This document shows, in pieces, positions 1 to 10,862 of a stretch of DNA of 64,000 nt. Position numbers and translations under genes: made by a program. The stretch lies in contig JAREIK010017160.1 of NCBI GenBank assembly GCA_029783825.1, forward strand, positions 1 through 64,000, given 5' to 3'. This DNA is from Sapria himalayana. Its lineage: Eukaryota > Streptophyta > Magnoliopsida > Malpighiales > Rafflesiaceae. Position 1 is the stretch's first letter; every line of letters begins with the position of its first letter. Below the pieces are notes generated by a model. That model saw nothing but the letters and a program-made list of their open reading frames with translations. It made no database searches and was not told the origin of the DNA.

Positions 1-421
1 AACTCACATAACAGATCTTTCACACATTTTATTTTAACTAAACTCTATAAATTGAGTACTCATTTTTATTAATATGACAAGAACAATTTTATAAAACACA
101 TTCATCACCAAGATATAATAATCACAAAAATATATATGTATTTACGTACCCATGTGCCAAATTTCTTAGCACCATATTTTTCCAATAGATTTTGAATAAT
201 TACGCTTTATTCAATTAAACTTTGGTTAACAATTTATATCAAATCTAATATTTTGTAAATTTATTTTTATCATAATTATAACATCTAGTCAAAAATTAGG
301 CTATATTATAACCAACTTCATAAATTACCCATCACCACATTTTTACCTAAAATATTGACAATAAATAATTTTAATCAAAAAATAATGACAAAATTTACCA
401 TTATTTAAATATATGATAGCC
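1..421. other. AT-rich sequence 3' of ATG5
   Basis: No coding similarity, RNA gene or repeat unit recognised. It would hold the ATG5 3' UTR. Confidence 0.5.
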
Positions 422-813
422 TCAATAAAATGAATGAAAATTGATGAAATCACAAGAAACTTTATATATATGTGTATGTATTTTTGGGCACGTGTATATA
501 TATATATACACACACACACAGCAATGGGTCATGATAAGGCACCTTTTCTTCCATTCTATTTTATAATCGCTCTGCTCGGTGAAATTGATGAAGACACAAA
601 TATGAAGAAATAGATCGGGATTCTTTAGGTTATTGACGACCCAAGAAAAGGGTATTTCCAATTTAGGTTCGACCCCTTGAACACGTATAAGCTTAATTTC
701 AGACGTAGCTGGTGAGCAGTCAAGTGCGACTGAGTCCTGATATGAACTCCCTATCTCTTGTTCCTCTTTTCCTCTAGTATTGCAGTTACCGTGCCTTTCC
801 ATTGGCGATGCAA
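422..813 (-). CDS. ATG5: ATG5 exon 8 (C-terminal ubiquitin-like region), no stop at the usual end
   Basis: Begins after the acceptor CTTCTTCCAAG|TTGCATC. It encodes an acidic/serine-rich linker, then SEIKLIRVQGVEPKLEIP, then FSWVVNNLKNPDLFLHICVF, the hallmark C terminus of plant ATG5. Family members normally stop within a few to about a dozen residues after HICV. Here the frame stays open roughly 50 more residues, through a (CA)n/(TA)n microsatellite, to a stop at 422. Either the native stop was lost or the terminus is extended. A TIR element starts only about 17 bp upstream of the acceptor. Confidence 0.85.
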
Positions 814-829
814 CTTGGAAGAAGCATTG

Positions 830-1665
830 TTAGGGCCTCGCGCAGTGTCAAGTAAGAGTGTTTGATAAACATTGAAAATTTTCAAACCTTTGAAAATAAA
901 AATTTTCAATAGTTTTATTTTTTCAATATGAAAATATTCAAACCATTGATAAACCATTAATCCCTAAAATAAAAATTTTATGGATCACTTAATGAAATTT
1001 TAAATAAAAAACCATTCAAAATATGAGTATGTAGAGACCTACTTGTAATTGAATACAAAAAATTTCAATAAAATTTTTTGATTTAAGCTGACCATTTTGT
1101 ACTTTTTTTTTACCTTCATTTTTATTTTCTCATTCACGTTACAGTTCAATTTGTGAATCTGTATTCTTCTCCTCTTTTCTTCTCCACCACCACAAACCCT
1201 AATCCTCTTTTTATTATTAATTTAAGAGAGAAAATAAAAATTAACTAGTGATCAATAACTTTTATTTTTATATTATAGTTTGATGGTTTTAAAAAAATTT
1301 AGATTCTATTGATTATTTTTTAAAATATTTTTCAATTTTTAGAAATTATGATTTACTTATGAATATATTTCTAGTGATATTTTTTATATAATAATTAATA
1401 ATTATAGTGAAGAATAAAATATTATTAGAAACTCTATCTATTTTTGATTATGTGTAACACAATGATAATAAGAATGAATATGTAAAATACATAATTTTCA
1501 ATATTCAACATTTATAGTTGTCAAAAAATATTTCTTAGTATTCAATTGTCAGTAACTTATCAAACAGTTTTACAATACAAATTCAACACTTATAAAATTC
1601 AATACTTTATTTTTTTAGTATTTATTTTTCCATACTTAATTTTTTATTTATCAAACAAACCCTAA
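830..1665. mobile_element. TIR element, copy A (family of 2,424-3,123)
   Basis: The left end TTAGGGCCT...GTTTGATAAAC is mirrored by the right end TTTATCAAACAAACCCTAA. The interior (TCATTTAC-type lead, a CTTCTCCTC tract, then AT-rich) is shared in the same order with copy B about 1.5 kb away. No transposase is present, so it is non-autonomous. No convincing target duplication was found. Confidence 0.6.
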
Positions 1666-2423
1666 ATCTCAGAAGGATCATAACGAAAAATAATACTTCA
1701 CCAAATCAAGGGTAGAATTTTAATAATTTCACTAGAGATTTTTTTTTTTGAAAAAGTCAAAAATACCCTTGTACAGAAAATTTTAATGTTTTTGCATTTT
1801 CATGTTATCCAAAAATACTAGATAAATTGTGTATTTTATAATTGGATAAACATGTGTGGTCAATTTTATTTATTTTATAATATACTTATTTTCACACAAG
1901 ATAAATTATGCATTCACGACTCGATGCGAGTAACATCATATTGAGTTTCATTATATAATCTCATTCAATATCATATACGTTGAATCGGTCCGCCACATAT
2001 TCTACTACATTTACATTACCACTCCTAAATTTTTTAATATTTTAATTAAATTTATTCTTTATTATTTTATGAAAAATTTAAAAATAAAAAAAAATGATAT
2101 ATTTAGAAAATGATTATTCGTATACATCTTGAGCAGTCATAAAAAAAATTACCAGGTACATAAGCTCATATCTGATTACTTCTCAATTATGTCCTCATAT
2201 CTTTAAATATGTCAAATCGAATGAGTCACTACTCAATGCAGACTATCGCGTACCATATTAACCTTGAGTAAGTTTTTCTAACTAATATATCTCATGCTCT
2301 ATGATCAAAATGTCTTATAATTTGGGTAAATTATTCTAGACTTCACAAGAGATAGGTGACCAAAATGAGAATTCACGAAAAATAATCCACCACACTCAAA
2401 AATATAAAATACATCTTACAAAG
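1666..2423. other. AT-rich intron sequence
   Basis: Nothing recognisable between the two TIR elements. Confidence 0.4.
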
Positions 2424-3123
2424 GAACTATTTGGTAACGCACTTTGAATCTTCAAATTATTAAATATTAAAAATTCAACGGTTTGAATTTTTAAGTGCAT
2501 TTTAAAAAATATTGGAGCTAAAATTTTAAAATTTTAAGTAAAAATTCATTAAAATTTCCAATTTATCCTTTTTTTATTATTTTTCATTTTCTCATTTACA
2601 TTACAGTTTAATTTTAATCTGTCTTCTCCTCCTACTTTCTCCGCCACTAGAAATCCTAGCACTAATTCTCTTTCATATTAATTTAAGAAAAAAAATAACA
2701 ACAACTAATTGTTCGTTATTTTTATTTTTATATTAAATATTTAAATAATTTTAAAAAGTTTAGCTTGTATTTGTTATTTTTAATTAATTTTATTTCTTTT
2801 ATTTATAATTTATTATTAATATATTTTAGGAATTTTAATTTCTTTAATAATTAATAATTATAGTAAAAAAATAATTTCATTCAAATTTTATTTATGTTTA
2901 ATAATATGTAATACAATGATGATAAGAGTAAATATGTAAAATATATCATTTTCAGCATTCAACATTTACCGTTATCAAATAATATATGTATATGCATTAT
3001 ATAATTAACAGTAATTTATCAAACAATTTTTCAATACAAAATCACCACTTATAAAATTTAATCTTAATTTTAACAATTAATTTTCAGCACTTAATTTTTT
3101 AGTTTTATCAAATAGATCCTAAA
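2424..3123. mobile_element. TIR element, copy B
   Basis: The left end AACTATTTGGTAACGC pairs with the right end TTTATCAAATAGATCCTAA. The interior matches copy A in order and orientation: a CTCATTTACATTACAGTTTAA-like lead, a TCTTCTCCTCC tract, a TATGTAAAATATAT tract and a CAGCATTCAAC tract. Non-autonomous. Confidence 0.6.
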
Positions 3124-5710
3124 TCTCAAGTAAAATTTTTCTTAAAATCTTTTAATTTTAAAACAAACATCATCTGTACATGTAAATAATCTAAAAAGTT
3201 TAGCTTCACACAAAAATATACTAACAGAACAATCAACAATAAGAAAGGCATGCAAAATAACAAAGACTCAAACTGGATATTACAATCATCAATGCCTTTG
3301 AGATATTTACTATTAGCTACAATAATATTTTTAAAATAAGAAAAAAAATATAATAAAAATAAAACAACTAGTAATACTTAATAAATAAAAAAATCTAATA
3401 TCTTGAATTGACTTTTATCTCAAGGACTTGTGCAGATGATCTCGAGCAATTGGCATTTATCTCAACGACGACTAGTTCATGACTCTCACTCTGTTGGACA
3501 AACCTCTATCATGAGCATATCCCACAATATTGGTCTTTATTATTCGTAACTTTGATTAATCAAAAAATAAATCTTGAGTTGCTACTAAAGGCAATAACCA
3601 AAAGGATTGTAGGTAAAACTAAATGTCGCTAGAAGTAAGATTCAAAATAACTCAATGCAGAACTATTTATCAATCAGCTCTATTAAAAATCATATTTATA
3701 GTCAACAATTTACTTGATAAATCCTCGTGTATAATTTTTATCTATTTTTTCTTATGTCTATATCTATTAAATTTTCTTCCATTCACCCTAATAATCATAT
3801 ACTTCCTAACGATGTGCCAGGATGCCTGCATTTAATATAACGAAACAACCTCAAATAATTCTCATTTATTTTTCACACACACACACACACATGAATTATT
3901 TTATTTTTTTTTCTAAAAATTTCATTTCTAATCTCTTCTTTTATTCTTATCATATATTTATCTTATCATTGTTATTTATGCTACTTTTATCATTTGAATA
4001 TGTTACTTTTTTTCACCCAACATTCACTTATAAATAGCATGACAAGTCTCATAAATATTTTATAATTTTTTTTTATTTGCTACTTTTTCTAATATAGATA
4101 TTTGATATTTTTCTTACATAATACCTACCAAGTTAAATATATTGCTGCTATTATAAATTTACTCCAAATTAATTAATATGATCAAAAGCCATTTTTTTTA
4201 TTTTTCATGTTTCTTGGGTTGATTATTTTTTATTCTCTAAAATTCTTATTTTTTTTTCTTTATCTATGCTTGATCATTTTTCCCCATAGCTTAATAATGT
4301 GAATTGTGAGATTTATACATCAATAGTTATTACAATTTTTAACTTCTCTCTTGTTCTTACGGCTAGGAATTCTAATATTTTATCAATATTCATCCGATAT
4401 GATTTTGATATTCATGACCCTCCAAAATTCAAGAAAGTCACCATCATGCCCTAAAACTTTTCTGGCATTCCTTTTCTTGAAAGCATTCCTAACCTCCATT
4501 AGCCTTATTAAGCTATGTGGGGTGCGACAATATAAGAATAGGTGTGCCAAAACCCTAGGCACGCTAATCTGCCCATATTATGACGTGCATTCTGGACAAT
4601 GATACAAAGGCATCTACCATGGCATCATGCACAATGAATTGTCCAAAATAGGTGCATGGAGAGAAAAAACAATAAAGGAGAGAAGCAAATTTTTTGAGCT
4701 GTAGTTATGAGTGGCACCAACATAATTTATTCGCTATGATAGTTACTACTAATTGTATCAAAACTTTTTCTATCGGACATCATGCACTTGATATTCTTCA
4801 AATATTACTTATTTTTTACTAGTACTTATACAACGTTCCTCACTAAAAAAGATCAAACAATTATGTTCTTAGAATATCACTAAACTATTCCGCGAGACAA
4901 TATAGAGAATTATTATTTTTTTTTAAGTGTGCAATACGTGCTCAATGCAACGTGCACAAGCACCACCAATAAGCCAAATGAAGAAAAACAAAAACCAAAC
5001 TAAACATGAGGAATAAAAATCTTTTAAGTAGTAATTGTGAGTGACAATAACTCACTATCGGTGCCAAAGCATTTGTGTGGTATACCACCCACTATGGTGC
5101 CAATTTGGAAGTGTTGTGATATGTGCCTGTATACACACACATGAGATTCTTACCATAGACATAGCATAGAAGAAAAGACATTACAGAGAGAGATTTCATC
5201 AGTACGAGATATGAAATAGTAGGTGATCACTTGATAAATAGGAAAGAGACTACAATATATGATTGTCGTGATATATATTGGTGTAGCAACAAGTTTTGAA
5301 GAAGAAGTCGTGACACATATTGATGGAACACAATAAAAGAGGCAATTATGAAAGAAAAAGTAGATTTAAAGATGTTATAAGGCCAATTATAAAATATCTT
5401 AGAAAGGTTAATCCCGCTATTAGAAAGTGGTGAAAATAAATATTCAAAATCACTGAAATCTATAGTATTTGTCATATTCAATTGCTAGATAAATAGTCTC
5501 ACCAATGGATGCCGAACAAATGTGGAATGACGATTCTAAAGTACACAGAGGAGGATGAGATTTAGAAGTGCATAATAAATAGATGGCACATATGCACATT
5601 CTACTGAAAGCTCACAAGAGAACGAGAAATGATCACTATTCTCGTCCATTTACAAATCAAAAGTGCTAAAGTCAACTCTAATACTAAATATTAGTACTCA
5701 TAGCTAATGT
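3124..5710. other. Intron sequence without recognised features
   Basis: AT-rich. It includes a (CA)n run near 3,877-3,892 and a loosely repeated unit near 4,690-4,760 and 5,030-5,110 (GTAGT...GAGTG...CACTATCGGTGCC-like). No coding similarity was found on either strand. Confidence 0.4.
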
Positions 5711-6205
5711 CTATGAAGCACGGATACGGCTATCTATAGTCGTTTTCATGTGTCGGACAAGTGGACACGGTATAGACAAGACACGGATACATGTCCGATA
5801 CTCCGCGTGGCGTATCGGACAGATACGTCGGATGCCGTATCCATGCCGACAACGCCGAGTGGCCAACATCCAACAACGTCGACTGACCAAAATCGCCCAC
5901 GACCTGAAATCCGACCGGGTTCGGCCTGGTTCAGCTCGGGCAACAAATTTTTTTAAAAAAAAATTAGGATTTCAGAGCGTGATATCACTCCCGTGGTGAC
6001 CATGCTCGTTGCGTAATCACACGTGCCGTGCCGACGTGCTGGGGACCCTTGCCGTGCCTAGCACGGCACACGAACCAAAATCCCTCGGCCCAGCATGGCT
6101 GTTGCCGAGGTTGCGCCCAGCACAGGCCCTGGCAAAGCACGGTAGCATGCAGGGCACGGGCCGAGCCCGAGATAGCCCGTTTGATACCTTTACCATGAAG
6201 TCGCT
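5711..6205. repeat. GC-rich composite repeat island
   Basis: The first part (5,711-5,830) has interleaved GGACACGG, GGATACGG and TCCGATAC motifs, typical of a dispersed plant repeat. The second part (about 5,880-6,200) has GTGCCGTGCC / GGCACGGCAC motifs and ends CCCGTTTGATACCTTTA. That ending is the reverse complement of the left end of the hAT-type MITE family seen at 48,554 and 53,336, so this is an inverted, truncated copy. The open frames here are by-products of GC content. Confidence 0.5.
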
Positions 6206-6834
6206 ACATCACTTACTTATCATGCCACGTCAACATCTTAGTGCATTTCATTGAGAACAAGGCTGCAACATTGTTACCAATCGAAACGACATTATCTTAG
6301 AGCCGCAACAACAAGTCTCATTATTCAGCTAAGATGTTAAATGTGAAAAAATAGATAAGATGTGAAAAAAATTAAAAAGGCTGACGAAAGAACTGAATTT
6401 CCAAAAGATAGTTAAGATGCTAACAAGAGGAAAATGGCATTGGTGTGGTACATTTGGGCACATACCAAGAGGAGACACGACTGAAAGGTGCAACAAAAGG
6501 AAGATGAGCCCCATGATTCATCCAACTTTCATCTCTCAACTGCGCAAAATGGAGACAAATGGAAGACACGTGCTCAAAAATATCACATCTAACACTGACT
6601 AGTATGAACCCACTAGAACCATGCGAAGGAGATGAACGAAAACAAAGAACAACACCTAAAGAATGATCCAGTCATCAAAATATATACTTTTGGCATGCTG
6701 TATAGGGTCAACAGCCAAGAATATAAAGTTTTTATCAGACAGAGAGACAACCACCATTGACGTCAAAAGCGAAGAAATCACGTTGTGACCCTTTTCCAGC
6801 CATAACCAAGAAGCACGATATCGACCAATAGAAA
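6206..6834. other. Intron sequence without recognised features
   Basis: Less AT-rich than its surroundings, which suggests an old repeat or UTR-like fragment. No product recognised. Confidence 0.3.
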
Positions 6835-6915
6835 CAAATTAGCAGCATACAACACTATTTAGCAGCAGACAACACAAATCATCAGCAGACAACACTATTT
6901 AGCAGCTGACAGCAC
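6835..6915. repeat. Short tandem repeat, about 20-bp unit
   Basis: Four imperfect units of AGCAG(C/A)ATACAACACTATTT type adjoin the exon 7 remnant of ATG5 and blur its 3' border. Confidence 0.7.
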
Positions 6916-6991
6916 CACTAAAAGCCTAGGCATACAATCTGCTCCTATAAAAGCTCTACTGGCAGGATTGACTTGTTAAGGAAAGATTTAC
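6900..6991 (-). pseudogene. ATG5: ATG5 exon 7 remnant, acceptor lost, stops
   Basis: About 140 nt after the exon 6 donor, in the phase set by exon 6, the minus strand reads GKSFLNKSILPVELL and then TAG. This aligns with the plant ATG5 segment G-K-x-F-T-L, then A-[IL]-K-S-[IL]-L-P-E-F, with about three codons missing. The expected acceptor is gone: the pyrimidine-rich stretch ends in CTTTT directly before GTAAATC, with no AG. A second stop follows GF. The 3' limit is uncertain because the sequence runs into a short tandem repeat. Confidence 0.55.
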
Positions 6992-7131
6992 AAAAGCAAT
7001 GAAAACATTTAGTTTAGCTTATTTTTAAGGTTCCGCATGTGCTTTGCTTGAATAACAAATAGAAAACATGAGCATGCAATAATAGGAGAGAATCCAATAT
7101 ACGAATAGGACATTCAGCAGAGATTGTGTAC

Positions 7132-7257
7132 CTCTTTGCACCTCAATAAGTCAGTTCACATAGGACAGTTTCTCCCAATCATCAAGCTTTGCTATATCAT
7201 CCAGGTCTTCAAAATCCTAACCAACACTATAAACATACAGCCTAACTGGAATTTTTC
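7132..7257 (-). pseudogene. ATG5: ATG5 exon 6 with two in-frame stop codons
   Basis: 126 nt between the acceptor CTTGACAG|GA and the donor AAAGAG|GTACAC. The frame reads GKIPVRLYVYSVG, stop (TAG), DFEDLDDIAKLDDWEKLSYVN, stop (TGA), LIEVQR. It aligns with the second ubiquitin-like region of plant ATG5 (RIPVRLYVRS, then D-F-x-L-E-D, then SY-[IL]-NRP-[IV]-E). The second stop sits where NRP is expected (TGACTT against CGACCT), so two C-to-T steps explain it. The Arg expected after LYV is Tyr. Splice sites remain intact. Confidence 0.85.
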
Positions 7258-8526
7258 CTGTCAAGGTTTTGAACAGAGAAAAATTAAATCAAATAAAAAC
7301 ACATCCTAAATAAGATTTTTAATGCAAAAAAAAAAAAAAAAAGACCTGAATAAAAATAAATTTCAACTATACCATAAACAATCTGATTTAAAAATAAATA
7401 AACATAATTCACCACTAAACTGTAGAGGACGTGAGTTTTGATCTCTAGAGATGTCGGATACGTGTCATAAGACATACGTCTTTATTGAACACCATATAAT
7501 TACTGATAAAATAAAAACCCTACCTTCTCCAACCGAGAGGCCCCAAGGCTCATAAATTGGGGACCAAGAAATAATAAAATATGAGGTGAGAGAGAGATTA
7601 AAGGGATATATACGTATATATATATATACACACACACACACATACACATAATCCCTAAAACAAATATTAAAAATTATTAATTTCTTCACATATCTAAGTA
7701 TAAAATTATATTATTTTTTAAATGTGTCGTAGATTCATCTAGGCACGAATGCATTGAAAGTCACTTCTTTTGGTTGCCTTTAGTGAGGCACATAACATGC
7801 TGGGCACAATCCAATGGTTCAACAATTGTCAGATAATTACGACATTTTTTTATAAAAGAAATTGTTTACAAAACTATTTAAAACTCATCTATGAATAGCT
7901 TTCTTTAAAATGTTGAATTCCCTCACTTCTGCTTACATAAATAAAAGAGAATATCATCATTATTAAAGCAAGAACATATTATGATGAACGTCCCCCAGGT
8001 GAAATTTTGTTGCTTAAATAAATTATAATAACACAAATTCGAAAATAAATACAACTTACATATGTAGTCTTTGATGATCTTCGTGACTTCATCCCATTTT
8101 TTAATGGTCCAAGTGTTTTTTTTACAATAACTAATAATTTGTCGATCAAATATTTTTTTTTATTGAAATTCTACATAATTGCTGACTTTATCTCTCTCTA
8201 ATTTTGTTCTCATATAGGTTTGCTATATAAATATTTCTTAATTCTCAGATATTTAATTTATCTTAATAATTTTATTTAGATCTTTATATACGAATCTCTA
8301 CTATAGTCGTCTTATAAATATTATATTTTCCAATAGCCCAAATTTTTGAATCATAAATAATAATTTTTCAAATTTGAGAAAATTAGACCAGCAAGCTAGG
8401 AACATAACCAAAAATATTATTATTTCAAAATTCACAAGTCGGGCATGTGGTCGTATTGTTATTGAACTGATAACTTCATTTAAATATTTTATATATTATA
8501 AAAACTAAAAATACTTAAAGAATATT

Positions 8527-8578
<52 letters not shown>

Positions 8579-9460
8579 CAATAAATATAAATATATAGTA
8601 CTTAAAATTATATATATAAATATATAATTTTTAGATATATGAAAAAATATCAATAAAAATATAAAAAATATTCAAAATTAATAAAAATACTTAAACAAAC
8701 TTCTAAGACATATAAAATAAATAAAATATATATTTAATTATTTGTAAGTATAAATCATGTGAAATTTATTTATTTTACACATTCAATGATATAAAATAAA
8801 TATTTATATAAATATATATGTAGCTGATTTTTTTAAAATCTATATTTTTATATTTTATTATTATATAAATAATATAACAAATTGTATTTTGAATATTATA
8901 ATGATAACTCATTTATTTTGGTAATTAATTAAATAAGATACAAAAATAAAATAATTAAGATAAATTAATTTATTAAAATATTATTTTAATGAAAATATAT
9001 TTTTCAAATGGTATATAAAAGTAAGTAAAATAAATAATTTCCAAATAGCTTTGGTGGTGAATAGATCATTTTCAAACTCTTAGGTCAATAATTAAATCCA
9101 ACTAATCATCATAAAAATACTTTTTAGTGACAGAATGAGACTTGTAGGCTGATCATTTGACGGCGGGATCAATTCGACCAACTAATCAGTGTTATCACCC
9201 ATAATAACTTCTACAATATTTTTTTATTTAATAGATTTTTATACAGCAAAATAATTCATCTTACTAATAAAATTTTATGGCCGACATCTCATTTAATTTT
9301 GATAGTCTTTTAAATTATAAATAATAAAAAAAATATACATCTTGAGATTTTAATATCATAAATCTCAATTAGATTATTTTTTTCGTCTAATTCAATTTTA
9401 AAGTTACCAAATAGATATTTTATATTCAATATGCTAATTTTTAAAATTTTTACCTTCTAT
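7258..9460. other. Intron sequence, mostly AT-rich
   Basis: Includes a poly(A) run at 7,326-7,342, (TA)n/(CA)n at 7,610-7,640, and a long (CA)n(TA)n tract at 8,525-8,578. A candidate exon 5 is annotated separately. Nothing else recognised. Confidence 0.4.
8060..8118 (-). other. Possible ATG5 exon 5 remnant
   Basis: A short minus-strand stretch ends at the strong donor TACATAT|GTAAGTTG. In one frame it reads TLGPLKNGMKSRRSSKTTY, which resembles the KLKLG plus Ser/Arg-rich segment between exons 4 and 6 of plant ATG5. The upstream half has no clear counterpart, no acceptor is obvious, and the phase does not join cleanly to exon 6. It lies in the right place between exons 4 and 6. The similarity is short and could be chance. 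Confidence 0.25.
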
Positions 9461-10344
9461 AGCATCACTAGAGATGGCAATTGTGTCCGTATCTGTGGAT
9501 TTCCAACACGATCTGATCCGGTCAAACAGTAGAAAAATCCGTTGACTGGATAATGGATATGGATTTAGGCATATCCGATCCGAAACCCATATTTGATCTG
9601 ACCCGAACGTGCGGATATCCGATCTGATCCAATTATATCTGATCTGTTCTACCAAATATAATACACACACACACACAGACATATATATATATATATATAG
9701 TCCATATATTATAAGAATTTTTAGATTCGTCTTGCGAAATCTAGTGACATAGAAAAATTTCGTTGAATTCTGAGACAATAAGAATATTTTACGAATTTTT
9801 AGGTGACGAGTATAGAGTAAAACCTGATAATGAGATTTTAGAAAAATCTCAAAATTTTCAAATATTTAAAGAATATCCATTTAAGATTAATACAATTGAT
9901 ACCAGAATAAAATGATGTGTTTTAAAGCTGAAATAGACTAAAATAGACAAAGTGGGACACATGAGTCCCACATTGAAAAAAAATAAAAAAAAATACAAAT
10001 CAAGCAAGCAGTGGAGTTACTGGAGTAGGAGGCGCACACTAGAGGAGAAACGATTTCTAATTTTTTTTTATTTTTTTTCTCTCTTTAATTTTTGAGTTTT
10101 GGACCGTCGGAATTTATTGGGCAAAGAATGAAAGTTGCTTTATACTACGAGGGCTACGCATAGATACCAAAAGCATAGGATTTGGCTGTGAAATCAGGTA
10201 AAAATTCATAAATTTCTAATTTTTAGTTTTTTTCAGACTTACGTCATTTTAAAGGTCAAAATATTTATGATCAAGAGTTAAAGTTACTATACACAACGCG
10301 AGCTACGCGTGAGTACCAAAATCACGGGATTTCACCGGTTTTTC

Positions 10345-10645
10345 ACTTGAATAGTGAATAGTGAATCGGAATAGTGAATAGTGAATCAGAATAGTGAATC
10401 CGGAATAATGAAATGAATAATGAATCAGAATAGTAAATTCAGAATAGTGAATTCGGAATAGTGAATAGTAAATCAGAATAGTAAATCCAGAATAGTAAAT
10501 AGTGAATCAGAATTGTAAATTCAGAACACATAATAGTAAATTCAGAATAGTGAATCAGAATAGTAAGTCAGAATAGTGAATAGTGAATTCGTAATAGTAT
10601 ATAGTAAATCAAAATATTGAATTCGAAATAGTAAATAGTAAATAG
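10345..10645 (+). repeat. Minisatellite inside the hAT element
   Basis: About 20 imperfect units built from GAATAGTGAATC and variants (AATAGTAAATTC). It lies just 5' of the transposase start. Two related ~55-bp blocks at 10,134-10,197 and 10,280-10,335 (CGAGNGCTACGC...TACCAAAA...GGATTT) precede it. Confidence 0.85.
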
Positions 10646-10862
10646 TTGTGGGTTTAATTAGGTTATATTAGACAAATTTAATATGTTTACCTACATTTTG
10701 CATGAACCACTATACTAGTTCTAGGATTAAAGATATAGGTTACTTTAATGATTATTTATGTGACTAATTTTTTTTTTATTTTGAGCAATACAACTTATGT
10801 AGAATAACATGCACTAAGGCATCTAAGTTATATTTGATTGTGATTTTTTTTTTGTATATAAT

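Noticed and set aside
422..960. Organellar DNA insertion, suggested by locally higher GC
   Set aside because: The peptide is the ATG5 C terminus in frame with the locus.
5746..6254. Several open frames in a GC-rich stretch
   Set aside because: Both strands and several frames are open at once, as expected of GC-rich repeats. No protein similarity.
7465..7689. Minus-strand 74-codon frame near exon 6
   Set aside because: It crosses a (TA)n/(CA)n tract and has no similarity to ATG5 or other families.
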